8,325 nt of DNA from UBA4660 sp002405435. Its GTDB lineage: Bacteria; Bacteroidota; Bacteroidia; Flavobacteriales_D; Sanyastnellaceae. The stretch is taken from NCBI GenBank assembly GCA_036747335.1, contig DAIOCL010000115.1, positions 1-8,325 of the forward strand, written 5' to 3'. The position numbers and the translations under genes are program-made. Shown here piece after piece: positions 1 to 5,946 of the stretch; the first letter of the stretch is position 1, and every line of letters starts with the position of its first letter. The notes under the pieces are model-generated. The model saw only the letters and a program-made list of their open reading frames with translations, searched no databases and had not been told where the DNA came from.

Positions 1-618
1 GAAGATCTTTTGCAGCGTCTTCAGTACGGTTTCTTCCTTTCCTATAAAGGGAGAGTCCATCACATTCACAAAGTGCATCTGCGCATCAAAAGCCTGGCGG
101 ATTTCATTCAACTCACGCTCACCGGTGCCTGTAGGCAGATTTTTCTGGTCGAAGGTGAACGCAATTTTTTTCCAGGGTTTGAATTTCACCTTGTCGGGAA
201 TGATCAGCACGGGTGTAGAGAGATGGCCGGCAATGGAAGTGCTGGTGCTTCCAAAAACTACCTGACTGAACTTGTCCATGTGTGAAATTCCCATTACCAC
301 CAACCCGGCACCTTCTTTCCGAATGGTATCGCGAATCAACTCGGAAGCGAAACCAATTTTTACACTTTTTTCAAGTTTGAGTTTTGCACCATACTTCTTA
401 CGCAGTTTTTCATTCAGTTCCGACATCGTTTCCTTGTCGCTTTTCTCGAGTTCTTCCAGGGTGAATCCCATGTCGAAATAGGAATCACTCACGACGGGTA
501 TGTGCGTGGCGTGCAGCAGAATGAGTTTCACATCCAAACGGCAGGCTAACTGGGCTGCATAGTGAACAGCGGCGTCGGAGGCTTTCGAAAAATCGGTAGT
601 GGCTATGATGGCTTTCAT
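1..618 (-). CDS. Universal stress protein (UspA family), 3' end outside window
   Basis: This reading frame is open from an ATG at 618 to the window edge (206 codons, no stop) and begins MKAIIATTDFSKASDAAVHY, the typical first strand and helix of a Usp domain. Residues 1-141 form one complete domain ending in the strand PVLIIP. Residues 148-206 start a second one (PWKKIAFTFD), so the whole protein is probably a tandem two-domain Usp of about 270-280 residues. The nucleotide-binding loop normally reads G-x2-G-x9-G-S/T. Here it is G110-x2-H113-x9-G123-S124, with the spacing kept but the second glycine replaced by histidine, so ATP binding is uncertain. Such cytoplasmic proteins respond to stress or starvation, but the exact role is not predictable. 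The gene follows accC on the same strand after 221 bp and probably has its own promoter. No clear -7 element was found. Confidence 0.88.
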   Translation of the reverse strand, partial: MKAIIATTDFSKASDAAVHYAAQLACRLDVKLILLHATHIPVVSDSYFDMGFTLEELEKSDKETMSELNEKLRKKYGAKLKLEKSVKIGFASELIRDTIRKEGAGLVVMGISHMDKFSQVVFGSTSTSIAGHLSTPVLIIPDKVKFKPWKKIAFTFDQKNLPTGTGERELNEIRQAFDAQMHFVNVMDSPFIGKEETVLKTLQKIF

Positions 619-839
619 GGGTAATGGAATCGGTTATTCAATTATGGATGCAAAGAATGAACGGATTACACCTGGATTGTTTGACGCCCCTCAAAGCCAG
701 GTATGACATTTATCAGTTAATCCCTGCCAGGTATGCGTTGTGTATTAAACTACTCATAGTCAACAAGATACACTGGCCTTACCGCAGGGTTGGGTACGCA
801 GGAGGCGCCATTGGGAAGGCGTTTCACCCGAAGTTCTAT
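619..839. other. Spacer between accC and the usp gene, with repeated CCAGGT elements
   Basis: No convincing gene lies in this 221-bp stretch. It holds the 10-mer GCCAGGTATG twice in direct orientation (696-705 and 726-735, exactly 30 bp apart) and an inverted partial copy, ACCTGG, at 670-675. These lie 50-120 bp upstream of the usp start and could be operator sites, which is inference only. Downstream of the accC stop there is only a 4-bp CGCC/GGCG stem with an 8-nt loop and no U-run, so no intrinsic terminator can be called. Confidence 0.35.
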
Positions 840-2174
840 TTACATGGGCCAGTTTTCCAGAAACTTGGTGGTAAAATCTCCCGAGCGGAACTTTTCGTCG
901 CGCATCAGTTTCTGGTGGAAGGGAATGGTGGTCTTGATACCTTCAATGATGTATTCATCGAGTGCCCGCTGCATTTTAGTGATGGCCTCTTCGCGGGTCT
1001 GGGCTACGCAGATGAGTTTGGAAATCATGGAGTCATAGTGCGGTGGAATCACATACCCGGCATAGGCGTGGGTATCGACCCTGACGCCATGACCGCCTGG
1101 TGAGTGGTAGGCTGTAATCCTGCCGGGCGAGGGTGCGAAATTTTTATAGGGGTCCTCGGCATTGATGCGGCACTGTATGGCGTGCATTTTTGGGTAATAG
1201 TTTCTCCCCGAAATCGGTTCGCCGGCGGCCAGTTTGATTTGCTCCTTCACCAGGTCGTAGTTTATCACTTCTTCGGTAATGGTGTGTTCCACCTGAATCC
1301 GCGTATTCATCTCCATAAAATAGAAGTCGCGGTTTTTGTCGACCAGGAATTCGACGGTTCCTACACCTTCGTATTTCACGGCTTCCGCTGCCTTGATGGC
1401 GGCCTGGCCCATCGTTTCCCTCAACTCATCGGTCATAAAGGGCGAAGGCGGTTCTTCTACCAGCTTTTGGTGCCGGCGCTGGATGGAGCAGTCGCGCTCG
1501 CTGAGGTGGCAGGCTTTGCCAAACTGGTCGCCGGCAATCTGAATTTCGATATGCCGCGGCTCCTCCACGAATTTTTCCATGTACATGCCGTCGTTTCCGA
1601 ATGCAGCAGCTGCCTCCCGCCTTGTTTTGTCCCAGGCCTCTTCCAGCTCAGCTTCGTTGTGGCATACGCGCATGCCCTTTCCGCCTCCGCCTGCCGTGGC
1701 CTTCATCATGATCGGATATTTGATCTGTCGGGCCACTTCTTTGGCGTGTTTCAGGTCTTCAAGCAAGCCATCGCTGCCGGGAATGGTAGGCACACCGGCT
1801 TCTTTCATAGTCTGCTTGGCTGAAGACTTGTCGCCCATGGCATCAATCATCTCGGGCGAAGCACCGATAAACTTGATGCCGTTTTCTTTGCAGACTTTCG
1901 AAAAGGTGGCGTTTTCTGATAAAAATCCGTAGCCCGGATGGATGGCGTCGGCATTGGTGATTTCCGCCGCAGCGATGATGCTGGGGATCTTCAGGTACGA
2001 CTCCTTGGAGGGGGCCGGACCGATGCACACCGCTTCGTCGGCAAACCGCACGTGCAGGCTGTCGCGGTCGGCGGTCGAATACACAGACACCGTCTGAATA
2101 CCCATTTCTTTACAGGTGCGTATCACCCGGAGGGCGATTTCACCGCGGTTGGCTATGAGGATTTTGTTGAACAT
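840..2174 (-). CDS. accC: Acetyl-CoA carboxylase, biotin carboxylase subunit
   Basis: This 444-residue protein matches the usual length of about 449. It carboxylates the biotin on AccB using ATP and bicarbonate, the first half-reaction of malonyl-CoA synthesis in the cytoplasm. It begins MFNKILIANRGEIALRVIRT, the classic N-terminal Rossmann-like domain. The ATP-grasp part shows K116, K158, the glycine-rich loop GGGGKGM (162-168), the RRHQK segment (233-237) and the catalytic stretch MNTRIQVEH (289-297) with R292, Q294 and E296. The C-terminal domain carries CRINAEDP (335-342). The frame extends 22 codons upstream of this ATG, but that part does not resemble the family, so 2174 is chosen. The motif after E296 reads HTITE where HPVTE is usual. 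The gene is third in the fabH-accB-accC series but is separated from accB by 384 bp, so it may have its own promoter. Confidence 0.97.
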   Translation of the reverse strand: MFNKILIANRGEIALRVIRTCKEMGIQTVSVYSTADRDSLHVRFADEAVCIGPAPSKESYLKIPSIIAAAEITNADAIHPGYGFLSENATFSKVCKENGIKFIGASPEMIDAMGDKSSAKQTMKEAGVPTIPGSDGLLEDLKHAKEVARQIKYPIMMKATAGGGGKGMRVCHNEAELEEAWDKTRREAAAAFGNDGMYMEKFVEEPRHIEIQIAGDQFGKACHLSERDCSIQRRHQKLVEEPPSPFMTDELRETMGQAAIKAAEAVKYEGVGTVEFLVDKNRDFYFMEMNTRIQVEHTITEEVINYDLVKEQIKLAAGEPISGRNYYPKMHAIQCRINAEDPYKNFAPSPGRITAYHSPGGHGVRVDTHAYAGYVIPPHYDSMISKLICVAQTREEAITKMQRALDEYIIEGIKTTIPFHQKLMRDEKFRSGDFTTKFLENWPM

Positions 2175-2558
2175 TGTGGAGAAAGGGTAACTGTGGGTTG
2201 GGTGATTTACATACTGACGCGGCGTCGGGCCATGCCACAACAGGTGCCTGAAAGCCGCAAGGCTGATGCCCGCGCGGAGAATCGGGTTTTGCGGTTCCGG
2301 ATTTGCGGCGTCATGGGGTCTTTCTAAAAAATCAGCGGTTCTTCCTGCATGGTGCCTGATGATCGGTGGCTGAATGCGGGGGGTTGCCTATGTTGGGTTT
2401 ATATTGTCTTTTCTAACCGTAGCCCTGACCACTGCAGCGAGGCCAGCTGACTGCTTGCATACAGCGCTCAGCTTTCGCTGTGCCGTGTGGTTTTGAGGGG
2501 TGCGCTGCTGGCTGAGTGCCCCGGGCGTGCATGGTATCGGCGCCGCACTGCCCTTGGT
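2175..2558. other. 384-bp non-coding gap between accB and accC
   Basis: accB and accC are usually adjacent or nearly so, but here 384 bp lie between them. I found no recognisable protein on either strand; the minus frame running into accC gives only a short extension without family similarity. There is no exact TAnnTTTG promoter element on the minus strand. The visible structures are small: a 6-bp inverted repeat ACAGCG/CGCTGT with a 9-nt loop (2461-2481), a 4-bp AGCC/GGCT stem (2253-2264), and the 9-mer GGTGCCTGA twice (2243-2251 and 2351-2359). The stretch could hold an accC leader or promoter, or be degenerate sequence. Confidence 0.4.
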
Positions 2559-3065
2559 TTATGCCGGCTCTACCAAAAACAGCGGCTGGTCATATTCTAC
2601 CGGGGTGCTGTCGCTCACCAGCACCTTCACAATCTTGCCGGTGATTTCAGACTCAATTTCATTGAAGAGTTTCATGGCCTCAATCACGCATACGACTTCT
2701 CCGGCCCTGATGTCTTTGCCTACCTCTACAAAAGGTGGTTTGTCGGGGGCCGAACTGCGGTAGAAGGTGCCGATCATCGGCGACTTGATTTCAATGAGGT
2801 TGCCTTTGGATTCGGCCGCTTCCGGACGCGGGGCAGCGGGCGCCGGCACTGCTGCCGGGGCAGGCGCTGGTGCAGGAGCCGGCGCTGCTGCCACCTGGGG
2901 CGCCATCACCATCTGGGCCGGCACCATCATCTCTCCGCCTTTACCCTTGCGCTCGGGCTCATGGGTCTTGATCGTGATCTTGAAATCTTTTTGTTCGATC
3001 TCTACTTCACTCACACCACTCTTGGCCACGAACTTAATCAGGTCCTGAATTTGGTTGATATTCAT
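2559..3065 (-). CDS. accB: Biotin carboxyl carrier protein of acetyl-CoA carboxylase
   Basis: This 168-residue protein has the three-part build of bacterial BCCP. The N-terminal helical region (residues 1-35, starting MNINQIQDLIKFVAKSGVSE) is the segment known to mediate association with biotin carboxylase. A flexible alanine-proline linker covers about residues 59-80. A biotinyl domain follows (about 90-168) with the attachment motif EAMKLFNE, in which K132 is the lysine biotinylated by BirA. The biotin arm carries CO2 from AccC to the carboxyltransferase, whose subunits are not in the window. Length is slightly above the E. coli protein (156), mostly in the linker. The gene starts 70 bp after fabH ends, on the same strand, and a -7-like TATTTTTG lies in that gap, so it may be transcribed both from the fabH promoter and from a local one. 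Confidence 0.97.
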   Translation of the reverse strand: MNINQIQDLIKFVAKSGVSEVEIEQKDFKITIKTHEPERKGKGGEMMVPAQMVMAPQVAAAPAPAPAPAPAAVPAPAAPRPEAAESKGNLIEIKSPMIGTFYRSSAPDKPPFVEVGKDIRAGEVVCVIEAMKLFNEIESEITGKIVKVLVSDSTPVEYDQPLFLVEPA

Positions 3066-3123
3066 GTTTCTTTTTGGTTAACTGCCGGATACGCTCCGGA
3101 TTATGGTTTCTTGCTTGGTGTTA

Positions 3124-3131
3124 CAAAAATA
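3124..3131 (-). promoter_or_regulatory. Possible -7 element upstream of accB
   Basis: TATTTTTG on the minus strand is an exact match to the Bacteroidota -7 consensus TAnnTTTG. It lies just after the fabH stop and 58 bp upstream of the accB ATG. No TTTG or TTG is present at the expected -33 distance, which falls inside the end of fabH, so this is a half-match only. It could be a weak internal promoter or chance. Confidence 0.25.
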
Positions 3132-3135
3132 GGGT

Positions 3136-4140
3136 TCAGGGATGTGATCCGTCATAGGCCCACTTCACCCATACCGCTCCCCAGGTAAATCCGCCCCCAA
3201 AGGCAGCCAGTATGAGGTTGTCGCCCTTCTTCAGCTGGGGCTCCCAGTCGTGAAGACACAAGGGGATGGTGCCTGAAGTAGTATTTCCATAGCGCTCAAT
3301 ATTGATCATGACTTTCTCATTACCCACGCCCATGCGCCGGGCAGTGGCATCGATAATCCGAAGGTTAGCCTGGTGAGGCACCAGCCAGGCGACATCGTCT
3401 GCACTGAGGTGGTTTTTCTCCATAATGGCGGCTGAAACTTCAGCCATGCCCACGACGGCCGCTTTAAATACCGGCTGGCCGTCCTGAAATACGTAGTGCA
3501 GCCGCTGGTCAACTGTTTGCCGGGAGGGGGGCATCACGCTGCCGCCTGCTTTCTGGTGAAGGAATTTGATGCCGCTGCCATCGGCGTGCAGTATGCTGTC
3601 CATGATCCCGTATTCCTCCTGGGTGGGCTCCAGCAGCACAGCGCCGGCTCCGTCGCCAAAAAGCACACAGGTGGTGCGGTCGGTATAGTCTATGATGGCC
3701 GACATCTTATCTGCCCCCACGACCACCACCTTTTTGTACTTGCCGGTTTCAATAAACTGGGAAGCGGTCACCAGGGAAAACAGGAAGCCTGAGCAGGCTG
3801 CGTTAATGTCATAACTCCACGCGTTTTTAATACCCACCTTGTCGCAGATGATGTTGGCCGTGGCAGGGAAGATGTGGTCGCCCGTTACGGTGCCGCAGAT
3901 CAGCAGGTCGATCTCTTCCGGACCGATGCCCCGCTTTTTGAGCAGGCCCTTTACCGCTTCGGCACCCATGTCGCTGGTGCCCTTGCCTTCTCCTTTCAGA
4001 ATGTGCCGCTCACGGATGCCGGTTCGCGACTGAATCCATTCGTCGGTGGTATCCACCATTTTCTCAAGTTCGGCGTTGGTCAGCAGATCGGGGGGTACCC
4101 ATCCGTGAATGGCCGTGATAGCAGCTCGGGTTCGCGTCAT
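3136..4140 (-). CDS. fabH: Beta-ketoacyl-ACP synthase III
   Basis: This 334-residue thiolase-fold enzyme condenses acetyl-CoA (or another short primer) with malonyl-ACP, the first step of type II fatty acid synthesis. The catalytic triad is complete: C116 in AACSGF, H256 in PHQAN and N286 in YGNTTSG. Other family marks are DEWIQSRTGIRERHI (residues 33-47) and the C-terminal AAFGGGFTWGA (312-322). It is a little longer than the E. coli enzyme (317), as in related phyla. The start MTRTRAAITAIHGWVPPDLL matches the family N-terminus, so 4140 is a safe choice. It is the first gene of the cluster with accB and accC. In many Bacteroidota rpmF or plsX stands upstream, but here the upstream neighbour is divergent. 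Primer preference (straight or branched) cannot be read from the sequence. Confidence 0.97.
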   Translation of the reverse strand: MTRTRAAITAIHGWVPPDLLTNAELEKMVDTTDEWIQSRTGIRERHILKGEGKGTSDMGAEAVKGLLKKRGIGPEEIDLLICGTVTGDHIFPATANIICDKVGIKNAWSYDINAACSGFLFSLVTASQFIETGKYKKVVVVGADKMSAIIDYTDRTTCVLFGDGAGAVLLEPTQEEYGIMDSILHADGSGIKFLHQKAGGSVMPPSRQTVDQRLHYVFQDGQPVFKAAVVGMAEVSAAIMEKNHLSADDVAWLVPHQANLRIIDATARRMGVGNEKVMINIERYGNTTSGTIPLCLHDWEPQLKKGDNLILAAFGGGFTWGAVWVKWAYDGSHP

Positions 4141-4173
4141 TCGGTTGGCTCTGTTTGAGGCTTAAAACGGCTG

Positions 4174-4208
4174 CTAATGTAGAAAAGTCGGTTGTGACAA
4201 GGCCCAAA
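4174..4208 (-). promoter_or_regulatory. Candidate promoter of fabH-accB-accC
   Basis: On the minus strand TTTG (4208-4205) is followed after 23 nt by TACATTAG (4181-4174), which matches five of the six fixed bases of TAnnTTTG. This spacing is within the 17-23 nt range known for Bacteroidota. The element ends 33 bp before the fabH ATG. It is the best candidate in the 115-bp divergent spacer (4141-4255), in which no clear promoter for the plus-strand genes was found. Confidence 0.4.
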
Positions 4209-4255
4209 TCCTCGACACCGCCCTAATTTGGCCCCGACCGTCGGCAACAAACCTT

Positions 4256-4663
4256 ATGAAAAAACCCATGGAACTCACTACATCATTAGTTATTACATTG
4301 ATAGTCATCGGATTGATGGCCGGAATGCTCAGCGGCTTCGTCGGCGTTGGTGGGGGGCTTATCATTGTGCCTGCCCTCATCTGGCTGTTGAATTTCAACC
4401 AGTTTCAGGCGCAGGGAACTAGCCTGGCGGTATTGTTGTTGCCCGTAGGCATACTGGCTGTTATGAACTATTACAAAGCCGGGCATGTCGATATGCCGGT
4501 CGCCCTGGTCATCGGGGCCGCATTCATAGCAGGCGCTTTCGCCGGATCGCGGCTTGCGCTGAAATGGCCTGAAGACCAGGTCAAATTTGTATTCGGCCTG
4601 ATGATGCTCTACGGGGCCGTGCGCATCCTGTGGTCGTCAGGACAAAAATTATGGGGAAGCTGA
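4256..4663 (+). CDS. Half-size TauE/SafE (TSUP) family membrane protein
   Basis: This 135-residue hydrophobic protein has the hallmarks of one TauE/SafE (formerly DUF81) repeat: a glycine-rich turn GVGGGLIIVPAL (30-41) after the first helix, and QAQGTSLA (51-58) at the start of the next. Hydrophobic segments lie at about 10-32, 35-46, 57-73, 82-102 and 110-127, so it sits in the inner membrane. Full-size members have about 250 residues and two such repeats, so this single-repeat form presumably works as a dimer. Family members are linked to export of sulfite or organosulfur anions, but the substrate here cannot be assigned. The start is the ATG at 4256; a second in-frame ATG at 4268 is possible. 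The amidohydrolase gene begins 61 bp downstream on the same strand and could be co-transcribed. Confidence 0.85.
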   Translation: MKKPMELTTSLVITLIVIGLMAGMLSGFVGVGGGLIIVPALIWLLNFNQFQAQGTSLAVLLLPVGILAVMNYYKAGHVDMPVALVIGAAFIAGAFAGSRLALKWPEDQVKFVFGLMMLYGAVRILWSSGQKLWGS

Positions 4664-4724
4664 AACGCAGGTTATCATTGCAGGAAACAAAGTGGGCCTG
4701 CGCATTGGCGGCCCGAAACAGGGC

Positions 4725-5912
4725 ATGTCGGAACTGATTCAGAAGATAAAAATGCTGGCCAGGGAATACCTGGTGGATGTGGTGTCGGCGCGCCGTCACC
4801 TGCATGCGCATCCTGAATTGTCTTTCCGCGAGTTTCAGACTTCGGCGTTTGTTCAGGAAAAACTGCGTGCGTGGGGTATCCCTTTTGAGGCGGGTATTGC
4901 CGGAACCGGCATCAGCGCCCTGCTCCGTGGAAAGGGTGAAGGAACGCGCCGGGCCCTCCGTGCTGACATGGATGCCCTTCCCATTACCGAAGAAAACGAT
5001 GTGGAATACAAAAGCACGGTGCCCGGGGTGATGCATGCCTGCGGACATGATGTGCACACCGCTTCGCTGCTGGGCGCCGCCAGAATCCTGCACGATTTGC
5101 GGTCAGAATGGGAGGGCGACATTCAGTTGGTCTTCCAGCCGGGTGAAGAGGTACTGCCCGGGGGCGCTTCGCTGATGATTGCCGAAGGCATCTTTGAAGA
5201 AAAAATGCCGGTGGCCATCTTTGGTCAGCACGTGTATCCGGAACTACCCGCCGGTAAGGTCGGATTCAAGTCCGGCAAATACATGGCATCCACCGATGAG
5301 TTGTATGTGACCGTAAAGGGCAGGGGCGGACATGGTGCCAAGCCGCACGGCAATATTGATCCGGTGTTGATTGCTGCCCACCTCATTGTGACCCTGCAGC
5401 AGACGGTGAGCCGCTGGGCGGACCCAGCCATACCTACGGTGCTCTCATTTGGCAAGGTGGAAGCAAAAGGCGCCACAAATGTTATCCCTAACGAGGTAAC
5501 ACTTGAAGGCACATTCCGCACGTTTGATGAAAAGTGGCGCAAGGAAGCGCATGTGAAAATGGTTCAGTGCGCTACGGATCTTGCCAGAAGTATGGGGGGA
5601 GAAGTCGATTTCAGCATTGAGGTCGGTTATCCCGTATTACACAACCACGAAGGACTTACGGCCCAGGCCAAACAGCGTGCTATTGAATACCTCGGTGCTG
5701 ACAATGTGGTGGACCTTGACCTGCGCATGACGGCAGAAGACTTTGCCTATTACAGCCACCATATGCCGGCATGTTTTTACCGCCTGGGCACCGCCTCACC
5801 CGATGGCACCAGTGCCTATGGGATACACAATTCCCGGTTTAATATCGATGAGCACGCGCTGGAAGTGGGCATGGGACTGATGGCTTGGCAGGCGCTACAG
5901 TCCTGCGTGTGA
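4725..5912 (+). CDS. M20-family metallo-amidohydrolase (N-acyl-amino acid / hippurate hydrolase type)
   Basis: This 395-residue enzyme belongs to the M20D group (HipO, AmaA, IAA-amino acid hydrolases), which cleave the amide bond of N-acylated amino acids with a di-metal centre. Expected metal and catalytic residues are present: C106 and H108 in MHACGHDVH, E141/E142 in QPGEE, H169 in GQHVYPELPAG and H368 in GIHNSRF. RADMDALPI (79-87) is also typical. The central dimerisation domain (about 185-295) contains GGHGAKPH (201-208). There is no signal peptide, so it should be cytoplasmic. The ATG at 4725 gives a family-like N-terminus. A GTG at 4692 would add 11 residues and has AGGA six bases upstream, so it cannot be excluded. 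The substrate is unknown. The gene follows the membrane protein by 61 bp and converges on recQ with a 34-bp gap that shows no clear terminator. Confidence 0.93.
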   Translation: MSELIQKIKMLAREYLVDVVSARRHLHAHPELSFREFQTSAFVQEKLRAWGIPFEAGIAGTGISALLRGKGEGTRRALRADMDALPITEENDVEYKSTVPGVMHACGHDVHTASLLGAARILHDLRSEWEGDIQLVFQPGEEVLPGGASLMIAEGIFEEKMPVAIFGQHVYPELPAGKVGFKSGKYMASTDELYVTVKGRGGHGAKPHGNIDPVLIAAHLIVTLQQTVSRWADPAIPTVLSFGKVEAKGATNVIPNEVTLEGTFRTFDEKWRKEAHVKMVQCATDLARSMGGEVDFSIEVGYPVLHNHEGLTAQAKQRAIEYLGADNVVDLDLRMTAEDFAYYSHHMPACFYRLGTASPDGTSAYGIHNSRFNIDEHALEVGMGLMAWQALQSCV

Positions 5913-5946
5913 AACCCACTGTGGCCGGTCGGCATCCAACATCCCC

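Noticed and set aside
1104..1823. A 239-codon plus-strand open frame opposite accC
   Set aside because: The opposite strand encodes a full-length biotin carboxylase. The antisense product is low in protein-like features.
2826..2891. GC-rich low-complexity stretch that could look like a DNA repeat
   Set aside because: It encodes the Ala-Pro linker of BCCP, a normal feature of this family.
3085..3099. Hairpin CCGGA-5 nt-TCCGG between fabH and accB, considered as a terminator
   Set aside because: The stem is only 5 bp and no U-run follows on the transcribed strand.
2487..3188. A 233-codon plus-strand open frame opposite accB, rich in Arg, His and Gly
   Set aside because: Its composition is the mirror image of the Ala-Pro linker of AccB on the other strand, not a real protein.
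4224..4230. TAATTTG upstream of the TauE/SafE gene, considered as a -7 element
   Set aside because: It is one base short of TAnnTTTG, and the nearest upstream TTG is 29 nt away, outside the usual spacing.
5913..5946. 34-bp gap between the two convergent genes, searched for a shared terminator
   Set aside because: Only stems of 3-4 bp such as GCC-ggtc-GGC are present, without T-runs on either side.
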